Shown here piece after piece: positions 33,614-47,195 of a stretch of 64,000 nucleotides of DNA; positions within the stretch are counted from its first letter, which is position 1; the number at the start of each line of letters is the position of its first letter. The stretch comes from Rhaphigaster nebulosa. Lineage: Eukaryota; Arthropoda; Insecta; Hemiptera; Pentatomidae. A program made the translations under genes and the position numbers. The notes under the pieces were generated by a model, which was not told where the DNA came from, ran no database searches, and worked only from the letters and a program-made list of their open reading frames with translations. The stretch spans positions 82,864,501-82,928,500 of the forward strand of contig OX411306.1 of NCBI GenBank assembly GCA_948150685.1. Reading direction: 5' to 3'.

Positions 33614-33879
33614 TCTCCCTCCGTCCCTCCCTATATAAGGAATAAAAGAGGTGTCAGTGCCTTTAAAATGATGCTGAATCTGTTATACCTAGCTACACGG
33701 CTAATGCAATTTAACGACCAGTAAATCAAAACAGGAAAAAATTAACTTAAAAACCAATTTCATCTCTACCGATGAAGTTTTCTTACCACAATGATTAAAA
33801 TAGAGTGCGTTACCTTCAGTAAAACAAAATTTAATGTTTTATTGAAAAAAATAATTTATTTGTTGAATAAGAAACCATT

Positions 33880-34752
33880 CGTTTATTGACAGAATGATTC
33901 AATTGTTAATAATTCTTACATTTGTTGTGTTACATTAGTTTATTTTCTATTTTACAATCATATACAATTATGTACGCACAATAAATAAATTACGTACGTA
34001 CAATGAAATAATAGGACAATTCATTGAAATTTACCTTCTAAGAGGTCTGAATGCATTTTATTATAATTACATGATAAAATCATTAAAGGCGGATTGAGAG
34101 GGATAAGCTGGTCTTAGTCTTATTATCTCTTTTTTTAATGAAATGAAATAAATACATGTATGGATGATAATGAAGTACTCTTAAATTATTTGATATTTAT
34201 TCATGTTTTTTTTTTATAGGCAACTTTTTGTTGTGGTTTTTTTCACAATCGAATAAATGATGCAACGAAATTATAATATTGAAGCATATAAAAATAAATA
34301 AGCGAAATAGTTATTGATTACTAATTATGTTCGAAATTAAATTCAAGAATGTGTTCTCATATTATGGAGTGATTTTTATGAAAAAACGTGTTACCAATTT
34401 ACAAAAAAAAATTGATAACAATTAATTATGATTGTTAAAGATTTTTTCTTTTAGATCACTTGGTTTCTGAACAAAAATTAAATTCTAAGTTGACATTCTT
34501 AAAATAACGACATTTTCCAGCTATCTAATTTTTTCTTTTCATTTTTGTCGGTGAAGCATATATTTTTATTAATTGAAACATTCAATCAAAATAATTTATA
34601 AAATAATGACACTAAAACAGATAAATTATTTAGCTGTATTAAAAAAGAGGTATAAACAGTTTTTTTTTTTTTTTATAAATGAGGGAATATTGTTTGCTAA
34701 TTATATTTAGTAACAAATGTTTTAGTGCTAATATCTATATTATAAAAATAAT
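33880..34752. other. AT-rich stretch, absent from copy B
   Basis: I see no gene. It is part of the interval missing from the duplicate at 37745. Confidence 0.4.
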
Positions 34753-35205
34753 GGGGTGTATCACAAATAATGATCGTTTTATCAAATGTTTATCAAAGGA
34801 TGTAAGCACGCACTCTAGTGTAAAATATTAAGTAAGCTGGTTTTTAAACATTTAACCCGTGCAACAAAGCCTTAGTTCATCAGCTGCAGCCGAACTAGAA
34901 AGATGGTTTCTTACGACATATACATTATATAAAAAAAAAATATTTTTTTAAAAACATTTTCTACAAACAGGATGTACAGAATGTAAAACAGGATCTACAA
35001 CGAACTCCTAACTTCACTGTGAACAGTTAGATGGGAAACATACGAAATACATAGTGTTACCCAGCTTTAGTTACTTTGGTTACCGTTAAGGTTTTCTAAG
35101 TAATAGCAGGATTACGCTTGAGCACACAATTTCAGTTGAACGCAGTAAAAGTTGAAAAATCTTCAGGGGATTATACTTCTCCAACACCCACCATACAGTC
35201 CAGAC
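34753..35205 (+). mobile_element. Mariner-like element, left part, internally deleted
   Basis: A left terminal repeat, GTGTATCACAAATAATGATC (from about 34757), is the imperfect complement of the right end at about 38080-38103. At 35112-35205 a transposase piece with QHPPYSPD, the hallmark before the third catalytic Asp of mariner transposases, is still readable. Only about 350 bp separate the terminus from this piece, so most of the transposase is deleted. The element stops at 35205, where LINE sequence in the opposite direction begins. Confidence 0.7.
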
Positions 35206-36085
35206 CATTATATTCAAATGCCCAAGCTTCTTTACTATTTTGTTACAATATAACAAATTATAACCTACTGTCATACATTTTCGATGACCGTAGGTTTTTC
35301 CTACGACGCGAGCTGTACAGTGAATAACGGGAGAAAGAACTGCTGTATTAAGGAATACCACAAGTCACTTCTATCGGTTTTGGCAAACTGTTCTCAACTT
35401 TGACTGAAATGTTCCTCGGCATGAGGAAGGACTGTATAATTGAGCAAAGCTGCTCCGGACATTCTGAGATCATGAACTGTTGGCATAGCATTCCATGAGG
35501 GGAAAGCTTTAGAGCAATCGAAGGTTATCATAGCGGCAGCAAGGATTTGTCTGAGTTTCCTTGTAATGCCAGCTTGTAAATTTATCAGTGGGTACTCGGT
35601 GCTTAGCTGAGATTGGAAACCAATTTGCTCAGGAGGGATAATGAGGTGATTTGAACAGATATCCCTTAGGAATTTAAGAATTATTTTTTCGAAAATTTTG
35701 CCCATATGGAGAAGCAAGCATACAGGTCAGTAGCGATCTGATTGGTCTCCTTGTTTTTCTGATTTTAATAAAGGAATGAGGATTACTTGTTTTCATGCAA
35801 CTGGGTTAATGCCTTAAATGAAGAGAGGAATTGCATAAATTTGCCAGGTGAATGATACCTTTCTTAGGTAATTGTTTGAATCCCATCATTCCCTGACGCT
35901 TTATTACCCTTTGATCTGCGAAGTATCGTTTTTAGTTTCTTGGAATATATAAATATAAAGTTCTTCTGGCGAGGAAATTCCTTATGCAGCATTTCGTGTG
36001 TTGCTTGGCTTTGCATAATAACCAGCTCGTATGTCCGCCTGTTTATGGGTTGCATTATATTGTCCCCATCATTTCTTCTCACTTA
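35206..36085 (-). mobile_element. Jockey-like LINE fragment
   Basis: On the minus strand: RRSKGNKASGNDGIQTI (RT start, about 35890), then in another frame YRPVCLLLHMGKIFEKIIL (about 35680-35720), QIGFQSQLSTEYPLINL, AAAMITFDCSKAFPSWNAM (motif A, the family Asp is kept), and toward 35350 a decayed PREI-GVPQ-like block. Several frame breaks occur. The fragment ends at the mariner boundary near 35206 and has neither the catalytic YADD nor a 3' end. Confidence 0.75.
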
Positions 36086-36223
36086 ATTTGATTTTTTTTT
36101 GTGGTTGTGCGTATGAGTCTCCAAATTTATAATTAAATTAATAGTAATTAATCAATAATTAACAATCAAATAATTAAAGTTAATGTTGAATTTTATTATT
36201 TGAGAACGAAGATTAAGATTATT

Positions 36224-36630
36224 CGAAGATTTTTGTTATTGAGGTCCATTGTTGTTGTTTTTTTTTTGTTTTTTTACCGAGGGTGTTGATTATTTAAAAA
36301 AATATCGACTTTAAGATCGCGACTTTACGTATCGGTTGATTTTAACATTTCCTTGATATTGAGGTCCATTATTAGGTAACCGAAGATGCAGATCACGAAA
36401 GCAATAAGGACTTTAATGTCAATGAAATTCGAATTATTAAAATCGATATTTTTTTAAATAATCAACACCTTCGGTAACCTTTTAATGGACCTCAATATCA
36501 AGGAAATCCGAATTGTTAAAATCAATCGATACGTGAACGTTCGATTTTAAAATCCATAATTTTTCATGCTCAATGCTCAGAACCCTCGGTAAACTAAAAA
36601 TGTATCCCAATATCAAAAATATTTAAACAA
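36224..36630. mobile_element. Foldback/MITE-like element with crossing inverted repeats
   Basis: Outer ends: ATTTTTGTTATTGAGGTCCA (about 36229) against the complement of TGTATCCCAATATCAAAAAT (36601-36620). One internal inverted pair joins about 36276-36310 (ACCGAGGGTGTTGATTATTT) with 36443-36478. Another joins about 36329-36372 (CGTATCGGTTGATTTTAACA, then TTGATATTGAGGTCCATTA) with 36484-36533. The two pairs cross instead of nesting, so only one hairpin can form at a time. There is no coding sequence. Confidence 0.65.
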
Positions 36631-36682
36631 CTTATATATTCATTGTCAAATAATAATAATTTAACATTGCATTTTTAAAATT

Positions 36683-37860
36683 TAAAATATAAAAATGAAA
36701 TCATGACTTTTATTTTTCAAGGTCAAAAATATAAATAATGATATGACTTTTAATTTCTGATGTAAAATATAAAAATCATATCTGGCTTATTATTCGATGA
36801 GAGAGTAACATAAGAATTAATTTTCATCTCTGGTTACAATTGATTTAGAAATTGTTTATTAAAATACTAATAAGACACATATTATTTTTTTTTTAAATGT
36901 GATTGTATGTTTTTTCTTCTTTTTTCCCTATTTTCCTGAAAATATTTTAGTTTCAAGTTTAGATATTGTGAAAATGATATCTTAATTCCTTACAAAAACA
37001 TTTCTGTATTAAAATGATAATTTCCAAACTAAGTAAAAATAATTTTGTCTTAAAGAATATAATTCTTCTTCTTCTTCTTCCATGGCAATACAGCCCAATG
37101 ATGAATGAGTTAACTTGTTGAAATGTTCTTAAATTCATCATAATTACTCCCCAATAGATTGCCGCATTACCAATAAAGAATATAGTAACTATATTTATAT
37201 TGAGGCCATGTCGAGTTATTTAGACATCCATGAAATAAACGATGCACTTCGCTAGACATGATTTAGGAATAGAGTTGGCTGCTTGAAGTTCCCACATCGC
37301 TCTTCCAGTCATAATATTGTCTAGTTTCAACGTACAATTTATGATCCACGAAACGGTAAAATAGCAATTGTAAGTATATAGTTAAATAAGTCGAAGTCTC
37401 AAAAGGGTTTTTAAAAAGATTTGTTATGAAATACAACAATGATAATGGAACTGACATACGGACTGGAAGAACGACAGAGAGCTACTTCCTCTTTCGCGCT
37501 GTATATATTAGGAATAAAAGACGTGTCAGCGCCTTTAAAATGATGCTGAATCTGTTATACCTAACTACATGGCTAATGCAATTTAACGACCAATAAATCC
37601 AAACAGGAAAACATTTACTTGAAAAAACAATTTTATCTCTACCCATGAAATTTTCTTACGAAAATTGAGTGTGTTACCATCAATAAAACAAAACATTATG
37701 TTTTATTAAAAAAAAATAATTTATTTGTTGAATAAGAAACCATTTACATTTTTACATTTGATAACGCTCGAGCACACAATTTCAGTTGGACGCAGTAAAA
37801 GTTGAAAAATCTTCAGGGAATTGTACTTCTCCAACACCCACCATACAGTCCGGACATCGT
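36683..37860. repeat. Segmental duplication, copy B
   Basis: Collinear with parts of 32170-35205 but shorter. At 37070-37100 it keeps only the extreme end of the RTE-like LINE (the CTTCTTCTTC tail and about 25 bp). It lacks the CT tract and jumps from the block ending at 37744 straight to mariner sequence at 37764. The shared LINE tail shows the duplication came after that LINE insertion. Confidence 0.85.
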
Positions 37861-38103
37861 TCCATCAGATTATCATTTATTTCCATTTTTTTCAAGATAA
37901 AAATTTTTTTTTGTAGAGATTGACATTATGGTTCAAGTGTTTTTCGATAGTTGTCCCAAGGAGAGGTAGCAGCGTGACATCAAGCAACTGGCTGAAAGAT
38001 GGTTGACAGCAGTGGGGTTATATTTTGAATTTTAATTCTGTACTATATTAAAGAAATAAAAATATTAACTATTTGTTAAAAAACGATCATTATTTTTATA
38101 CAC
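37764..38103 (+). mobile_element. Mariner-like element, right part
   Basis: In two frames the plus strand encodes the C terminus of a mariner transposase: HPPYSPDIVPSDYHLFPFF (with the third catalytic Asp in the SDYHLF motif), then IKQLAERWLTAVGLYFEF and a stop near 38030. An inverted terminus follows: the complement of GTGTATAAAAATAATGATCG (about 38084-38103) matches the left terminus at 34757. The N-terminal two thirds are missing here. Confidence 0.82.
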
Positions 38104-40499
38104 ATAAATTTATTACATAAGGGTTTTTTACAATGGTTGTACTAATATGCCACATTTATACTCCTGAGTTACAGCTGGATCTAAAATTGATAAGTTTTCT
38201 ATCAAAAGTATACCTATCCAATTTTGGAAAATTGTTACAAACAAATTATTAGAGAGGGTATCACATGTAAATACGGAAATTTTTTTATTGAAAATGCTAA
38301 TTTGGAGGTTTAGATGTTAACTTGGCAGGGAAAAACTAAAGAAATGAAATTAACTGAATAATTTTTAGGTGTATATTTATTCGTAGAAAAAAATCTTTGT
38401 ATTTGAGAAGTAGGATATATTAACTTTTGACAGAAAGATCCTCAATTACATATCGAAATTCTTTACAAATCTAACTCTATTTCTTATCTTCTAACGATAT
38501 AGACGAGCTACCTATATATGACAAAGAAAGTTAGAGTAAAACTGACCTGCTCCACCTAAAATGAATATATTACGACAAAAATACACACTTTCCCTTTTTT
38601 TTAACTGCAGACCAATATTATTAGATTTTTTTTTATATAAAAGAAGAATCTGAGATCTCAAGATAACCGTTTAGAAAAAACAATTTTCAATTTATACCAG
38701 AATAGCACCTACTTGAAAGTATTCGATTTGTTTATCTGATTGCCGATAAATGAAAAATAAGATAGATAAAATTACGTTAAAGGAGTTATAACATTCAAAC
38801 ATTATTAATTTAATCGTTTGATTTATAAATCATAACCCACAATTTCGCTGCTACATCATCCCAGATAACTGTAGTTATTGCGGCAGGCTAAAGCCCTTAG
38901 GAACTATATCGGGACCCTTACGTACAGTGTGATAGGTTAGGAAATAGTAGTACTAAATATACTGAATACTAGGAGCACTACTAAATGACAGGCGATAAAG
39001 GGACTACTTGAGCCTGTGCTAGGAGCAGACCTAGCCCTTGATTTACTAGCCTTGGCAGAGCTCAAGCTGGGAGCAGTTATGGCTACGTAATGGCTATTTA
39101 TTTATGATATTTGCTTCCACTCACAGCACTTCATCTGCAGTCTGTCTTCTCTGCGGCTCGACCTTGCCACGCCATCGCTATGGGATCCTGCATCATTGGT
39201 GGAATGTAATAGAGTGATGTTACTCTAAATCAACCTCGGGTACGTATGAATTTAGGTCGCTGAACACTCACGCCTTATTTAATTAATTAATCGAAAACAC
39301 CCTAATTTGATGGAGCACATATGAATTTTTTTTAAATTTCCTTCAGGTTTCTTTAAAGGAATCATTTAATGCAAATGATTCGTTGAGTAAAATAATTTGA
39401 AATATAGACTAAATTGATATATAAATAATTAACTAGAGTAAATAACTAAATATACCAAAATTTGGGATGTCTCAGGGCCACTTTTACGTTTAAGCCGATA
39501 TCTCGGATTTCCAGTAAACAAGATTGAGCAAATATATTGTGCAAACGAATCGGAACGATGCATAGAAAAGTGGAAGTTGCCGTATTTGATGTTTATTTAT
39601 TTTTTAACTAGCAGTATTTGTGAATTATTTCGAATGGACGATGTGGATGTGGAATTGCTTGAATGTATTATTTACTGCATAGTTTAGATTTTATGAAAGT
39701 ATTTAGCTTTTGCCGAATCCAATAAATACAAGCGCAAGTACAATAGAGAAAGAAAAATATATATTATTATTGTAATATCACAAAACCACCATATATCAAA
39801 TATAAACAAAAAATAAAGAGGATATTTAGGCAGTAGTCAGGCGCTTCGTTCAGCTATGCCCGGAATGTTGTTAGGCACTGATGTATAGGTAGAACGATGC
39901 CTTCCTTTATTATGCATAGGACATTGTTATATAATTTTATTTTTTTAGATTCGTCTCATTGACTATTTTACAAAACTATGCTTAGATTAAAACTTTAAAA
40001 TTTATATTTTTAAATATAAATATTTAAATGATTTTATTGCTCCTTTATGATGCCTGCAAATTTCAAATTAACGCATACATTTATTATAGCCTAAGAAACG
40101 GTACGACATGGCGAATTAGTTAACGTTTTTTTTTTTTTAATTTATGAATTTCAATGTTTTATAAAAAGTTAAATATTTATATGGTTTAATATTTATATTT
40201 ATAAAACTTTAATATTTATATGGTTCAATCTAAGCATAGCTATGTATTATTCAAAAGTTATTTAAAACAGTGTGCAATATATATTTTAAAGGCAGGATCC
40301 GTTTTTTAATGCTGAATCTAATTTTAATCATAATGATTAGTATTTTTGTATTAATAAAATAGCTTTAATAAATGTTTTTAAGACTTATTTATGTTTTGTG
40401 AGAAAACTTTTAAGCAACGTTAAGATACCAAAGTATTATTAAGGAAATAGAGGAGGAAGAAAATACGTTTGTCGCAGACATACATGATCACAGTAGACT
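38104..40499. other. AT-rich stretch, no recognised gene
   Basis: Nothing is coding. Slightly GC-richer patches at 38870-39100 and 39110-39260 could be remnants of old elements but carry no motif I can read. Confidence 0.4.
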
Positions 40500-40600
40500 T
40501 ACTCCATTATTTGAATGTATCGGTTAGTACGGACTCATATTAAAAAACAAAACAAGTTTTCGACCTCTATCCCTTTATCCGTTTGCTGTGGTACTCTCAT
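40500..40600 (-). repeat. R1 repeat family, inverted fragment
   Basis: The reverse complement contains GGATAAAGGGATAGAGGTCG, AATATGAGTCCG and TTCAAATAATGGA. It aligns with about 4605-4690 (AGGGTAAAGGTCGAAAAC, GTATGAGTCCG, TTCAAATAATGGA). It is a fragment of the distal part of the R1 family. Confidence 0.6.
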
Positions 40601-43600
40601 GAATTAATAATGTTGAAATCTATACATCAACCAGTACTTCGTACAGATAAAAGCTTCGTATGAAAATATGATATATGATATTGACAGTAAAGACAAAAAA
40701 AATGTTTAAATGACTTTATACATTCTTTGTGGTGTCTGTAAATCTCAAATTAACGTATATACTTATAAAATCCTAAGAAGGTGTATGTTGTCAATATTTT
40801 TAAAAATTTTATTTTATATAAAAGTTGCACCAAAATGACTCTTGGATGGCGACCATTACATTATGTAATATCAATAAAAGATGTAATATCTCAGTTAGTA
40901 CACTAAGTTCTGGGGAAAAATTGGAGATCTTGCTTTGGTTTTAATGAAATTATAAACAAAAAACATCTAATGATTTTTAATTACTCTCAGGGTTCATGTG
41001 AAAAAATAAATTCATATGATATAATGTAAGAACCTAATTATATGATAATATCTTATGATTTAATTTAAATAAATAAATTAACAAAAGACTTAATTACTTC
41101 AATGGTCTTTGGAACTAATACGTTTGAGCCAAAGTATTGGGTTCCCATGTAACAGAAAGTAAACGATAAATTGTGCAATTGGATTAGATAGGGCAGTGGA
41201 AATTGTATTGACTGTTCATGTGTTGTTGCATTCATCACTGAACGAATGATGTATTCAAGTCATTGTGTAGTATTTCGTTTGAAATGTACCATTATGCGTG
41301 TACCATCCTCTAACAATATTATACAAGAAACATGAATATATACTCAGACTAATTACATAATTTCTGTATTTAAAATTGTTTATTTACTTCTGATTATAGT
41401 TGCATAGAGTTATACAATAAAGTGAAATAAAAATAAAAATTATATAAATGTCGTTTCTACATTCCGTATCAGGGCTTATAAAAAAAATAATTATAAGATG
41501 CAAAAAATTGTTCAATTAAATCATTAATAAAATTTTATCAGGTTACAAATGAAAGTATTGCTTTACTTAAGAGGATAATGATACGGCAAATACTATTATT
41601 CCTAGAATTGCTGTATGAATCAACTAAAACCCTTTATTTGAATAATAAGAGTAAATAATTCATCCAGAATATGATAAAAATTATTAGAATAATATTATTA
41701 GAATAAAATAATATGATAAAAATTATTAGATGAATTAATGTATATATAGTTCTGTTTATTTTATATTTGAGTTGCTTCAGATAATGGGAGGTATTTTCTT
41801 GGATATGAATCGTAGCCATACCAACATACGTAATCATGAGAAATGTCAACAATTTTCTTAACAGAGGACTTGGGCCTTAAAATGCCTATGTGCCGTTGGC
41901 CCAAAATCTGGAAGCAACTTCATTCATAATTAATACTATTAATAACTGAAATATGACTTCTTATTTTTGGAGGGGGATGAATGATTGGAAGAAAATTTAA
42001 CAATCAATATACGTGCAACCGAGTATTTTTTGGTTATTCGTGTGATATCTCTCACCTTTAATCCAGTCATGTGACTGGCTTGCTATATCGTAACCAAGGA
42101 CGCTACTCAACTCGAATACCTTCATGTACCTAAATTATACCAGACTTAGGACGCGGATGGAATCCTGTGGTCTATAAAAAATTTAGTTGACTAAAAAAAA
42201 TATTACGAAAATAATAATTGCTTAAATATTTAATTTCCATAAGAAGTACATAAAATGCTGAGTACTATCTATGTAAAACAGTCATTTACAACACTTATAT
42301 TTATAATGATAATATTGTATCTATGTTTATTCTACATCTTTGCGAGTACACTATATAGCAATTGCTGGTAATAGTAATTTGAATAGCAATTAAAATAGCG
42401 AATATTTTTTTCCCAAAAAATTAAAATTCGTTAGTAATAAGTAGAAAATGTACGGAATAATAGTAGGCTGGAAATAGCAGCGAGAAGTAAAACAAAATTT
42501 TATTAGAATGCACAGTAGTTTTAATTTAAGTTTTCAATAGAAAATGTCTTAAATTTTACAGTCACAACATCTTTCCTTATTTTATGAATAGTGTTTCCGA
42601 TTATGTAACATTTCTTTTATTATATTTTTTCAAGGCTAATGTACTGCACATTAATAATGCTTAAAAACATTTTTAAAAAAATTATGGAACTAAACGTCAC
42701 CACCATACTTTTATAAAGAAAGATTGATTGTTAAAGAAGAACTAGTTTATTTACTTTTTTTCCGAATTTAAAACAGTATATTTTTAAGTACATTGATATA
42801 ACTATACTTTTATAATCCTTCTGATAATCCTTAATTATGTTTAATATAGGTAAATCATCTGATAGTTGGTCAAAGTCATCTACAGTCTCTTCGCCAAGAG
42901 AATTCCTCCGAGTAGTGGGGCACGACGCGAAAATACAAGACAAAGCGCACATAAATTCTAGACGAGAATGACAAAATAGCAAGTTAATTTGATATAATTG
43001 AATTGAATTAAATTATATTAAATTAACATATATCGGGGCCAAGTTATATCGGTGGAGGTAGACGTTTCAGCGGTATTCTCTTAGCAAAGGACTATAAGTG
43101 AATTCATAATTTACCAGAATCGGGAATCTGCTGTTCAAGAATATGCTGAATAAGGCCTATACTAGGTGAGACATTATTAAAGTCTGAAGCTGATGTATGA
43201 ACTTTCCTTCCACATATTTTGAAAATTAATTTCATATTTATGGAGTATCTTGTTAATTTAAAAATAAACATAAAAGCGATTCATTTAAGTGATCAAAATG
43301 TATTTATTGTCGATACAAGATAAAATATATGCATTAATTATTCAGAGTAATGTGTTTATTTATTTCATTATTCCCTAATAAAGCCAAGTTAAGGTAAAAT
43401 CAATAAAATTCTAGTTGAGACTTCGATATTCTTTTTTTAAAAATAACCCGAGAAAAATATTATTTTCTAGAATCTCAAGAATTGTTTATATTATTATTTT
43501 CTTCCTTTAAGTAGTAATACATTTTATAAAATAAGAGTAGTCAAATAGATGTAAATATACTGTTGGAGAGCTTTGAAAATTTTTAGAAATAATAATATGT

Positions 43601-46249
43601 AACATATAAAGTCTTAGAAGGTAATAATGGAAAGTGACGAAAACGCGTAAATTTAAATGATTGTTACAGTTAATTTATACTTTCATAATATTAAATGAAA
43701 AATAAGTGTTTTCTTGGAAACTAAATAGAAAATTAAAAAAATTATTGCAAGTAGCGTGGTAAGTCTCTGCTAACTTGCTTGAGATTGAGGTCTGATGAAA
43801 ATTTTACGTGGTTCGAAACGTGGAGATTTAATAAACATTTACCATTATTTATCGTTATTCTTGAATTTAAAATTAAATCCATTCTTAAATTCTTAAAATA
43901 AAGGCCCATCTCCTTAAATTTCCAATTGAATGAAAAAAAAAACAACCGTAATACCAACTGTTTATTCAGATACAAATATAAATTTATTATTTTTTTTTTA
44001 TGATAATGAAATTTGATATTTCTGTATTTTTGTAACAAATCGAACAATACACCATTCAAATCAGGAAGAACTAAATCTGCAAAGAACAAAATATCTCCAG
44101 TTGCTCTCAATAGAGAATAAAATGTACTAATAAATATGTACAGACTCCATTTTGAAATAAACAAATAGTCAGTTTCATGAAAATTTAACTACATGGACGA
44201 TCGGTGCGTCAACACTTTTCTTTAAAATATCATAAAAACAAGATAAAAAATCAACACTGAACCATCGTCGAACAGTTATTTGGATAAAGGGCGTGTAAAC
44301 ATATCGCAATAAAACAGTTATATTAAGTTTATAAATTTAGGACTTATATTATTTATAATAATAATAATATAATATTATAGAATTTGAAAAGTTTACAATT
44401 TGAAAAGTTTACAAGAGACAAAATTGATACCAAGAATTCCAAAAATGAAATCTCCGAAAAAAGGGCATATGATCGAGAACGCTCTTTTCCCAGCTTAATT
44501 CAGTATGAATACCATGCGTATTGTCTTCTATTCATTTATTTTTATTTTAAACCTCGCGACCTTGTCAAAAATGGCCTCAAAGTTTTTCGCAGTGTGACGG
44601 ATGCTTTTAGAGAGTTTTATGTGAAGTAAGAAGAGCTGTTTCGGCAGCAAATGTTGCCAGTAAAGTCTGTTAGTATGGCGGAAAGACTATCATGATAAAT
44701 AATTTTGATCTCAGGACATTTCTGTGAGATATTCCTGCTATATTATGCTTCACGACAGAGAGTTTAGTTCCAGCTTTACGTGCCTACCCATCACGTATGA
44801 AAGTATTGTTGCATTTTTATATAAAAATATTACTGCATCAAATCCAAAAAGGAATGGTTCATCTTGGTAATCCGTTCTTCTTGCTAAATGTAATTCAACC
44901 TTTTACAGGAAACATTTACTATATATACGTAACTGGAAAAAACCGCCTCTCAAGTCAACTTTTTCTTCATGTTTTCATTGTAATCTTTTTATTTATCAGT
45001 GAATTACTAATATAACCCCAGATAATTATATCCGGTAATTATAACATAATTTAATTTTCTATTATATTTAAAGAATATCAGTAAAAAAAGACGATTTTAA
45101 TATTATAAAATATAGTAGTATCACAGTCTATAAGAAATAGGAACCTTCAAAAATAATAAAAAATAAAGGGACAAGATTTTAATTATTATTAACGAACAAA
45201 ATATAAGATATATAAAAAATATTTGTTTACTGAATCGAAATATAATAAAATTACAACATATAACATCAATAATAGAGCAACCTCCAAAGAATTAGATTAA
45301 TGATTATTTACGCACAAGGCATTATCAAAATTCACGAAAATTACAGTAACACATCTCTGACACTGAAACATATTGTAACAACATGCAAACTACACTCGGA
45401 CACCAGAAGAAAATACTGTATAGTTTCTAATGATGAGAAAATTCAGAATATAGTTAGATTCATAAAATATATAAAAAAAAAACGTTCGTTTAATTTATTT
45501 ATTGTATTTCACAATTTTAACAATTTAGCCATCAGTATAAAACTCATCATCATATCATTGTATAAATTTAATCATCAATAAACCCGCTAAACACGAAGTG
45601 TTATGAAATAAATTAATAAAGATGATAAAACTTAATAATTGCTAAAAGATATTATATTTCTACATAAATACTGTGTTAGTATATAACATCATATTATGTT
45701 ACATTATAATATTATTCATATTTATTTCCAATTAAAATCTACTTTAAAGGTATTGTACTTGACTGGGTAATCTCAAAGGTAGGATTTGTTATTTCCGAGA
45801 ACTTAATTAGTAAAATATATTACTCCTGGCTCAAACTTCATCTAATAGACTTTTTTTTCATCTTGACTTAGGAAGAAGCTGCAGTATTAGTTTTGTCAAG
45901 TATGTATATATTAAGCGAAGGCAGTGCCGAGAAGAGTTAACGAGGGTTGTCTGAAGCGGTTTGTAACCACAGAAGTTCTTAATAACCCCAAAAATATTTT
46001 CAAGTCTGAGACCAGTTACTGGATTAGCTAAGAGCCAGTACTTTCCCAATAATAGGTTAACAAAACAATTAATTAGCAATTTAAACCATTAAGTTCGGTG
46101 ATTTCTGAAGAGTTTCCAGACAATATTTTCAATAATTTTCATGAAAAATGTTTGTTTGGAAACTTAATGCATCTTTTTTTTTATTCCAGCAGATGTTGAC
46201 CTATAAATATCTACTGCTGTTAATTGTAATGATACTGAAATTTTCCCAT
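40601..46249. other. Long AT-rich stretch, no recognised gene
   Basis: No supported gene or element in over 5 kb. Points seen: a second CTGATGA...TCGAAACGTGG motif followed by AATAAA at about 43790-43845, and minus-strand frames at 42731-42982 (83 codons, containing EETVDDFDQLSDDLPILNII) and 43742-44164 (140 codons). I cannot assign either to a family. The longer one overlaps the motif and is likely incidental. Confidence 0.35.
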
Positions 46250-47195
46250 CCTAAGAGAATTAAAGTGGTCTTTTTTACTTTCATTTCCACTGCTAAGACT
46301 ACTACTCCATAGCGCAACAGGCCGTGCGGTCCAGTGCAGTCTATCGCCTGCTGTAGGTTCCTAGCAGGTCCAGGGCGTCTCTGGCTATAGCCACTACTAC
46401 TTAATTGCGGCCAGAGTCTTCTTCTGGTCCAATACAGTCTCTCGTTCAGCAACTTCTTGGGGATCTCCTCTGCTGCTACTAATGCGATGTGGTCAGCACA
46501 AAGTTACCTGCCCTAGCATTATGCACCTCATCACATGTTCCTCCATACAGCTGGATCACTGATTTTATTTCCATAGGTTATCATTGAACCCAGATACTTG
46601 AATTGGTCAACGTGATAGAAGCTGAACTAAACCATCTCAACCGGCTCACGTCCTTTACCACCAATACTTGTTATTTTCTTGGTTAATCGTCATTATCATT
46701 TCTTTTGCAGCTTCGGCCAACTTAAGAAACTAACTATTGAGCGACTTGAAGGACCTTGAAATAAGATCAAGATCATCTTCAAAGCCAGGTACTTGAATAG
46801 ACTTATTAAATATCTCGAGTCACGTACTACCTTTTCTAGAGAGCTAAGTTAAATAGGAGACAGGCGAGCTTATCGCCCTCCCAAGTCTTTACATCTCACA
46901 TCTCTTGCGGAAACAAATTTCGACGAAATGTCTGATTGCACCATAACAGCGCATCCACTGTCATTTTAATTAGATGGACTACTTTCAACGGTATTCCTAT
47001 TTCACAGAGGGACGCATAAAACTTAGGCCTTTTCATGCTATCACAGGTACTGCGGAATTCGATAAACAAGTGGTGGGTCGTTATCCTGTACTTATGCGAT
47101 CATCCGGATCATGTAGATCTTCCCATTCTAAAACCCGCCTATTGCCTGCACTTGATATCTCGTTCACCGAATGCGAGCTACTTCAAGTATATCAT
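46250..47195 (-). mobile_element. RTE-like LINE, highly decayed
   Basis: Read on minus from 47195: AGFRMGRST (fingers), FIEFRSTCDSMKRPKFYASL (motif A region; the usual AYDS has become TCDS), IGIPLKVVHLIKMT, CLLFNLALEKVVRD, GFEDDLDLI (in place of YADD), EAAKEMIMTINQENNKY, FQYL-type blocks, and near 46450 PKKLLNERLYWTRRR and DRLHWTARPVALW of the C terminus. Stops and frameshifts occur throughout. The order of blocks leaves little doubt about the family. Confidence 0.78.

Noticed and set aside
35086..35361. Minus-strand frame of 91 codons as one gene
   Set aside because: It crosses the mariner/LINE junction near 35206: one half is antisense mariner, the other a decayed LINE frame.
43742..44164. 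Minus-strand frame of 140 codons as a host gene
   Set aside because: Rich in Leu, Phe, Asn and Lys as expected from AT bias, no domain recognised, and it is antisense to a retroelement-type 3' motif. Not supported as a gene.
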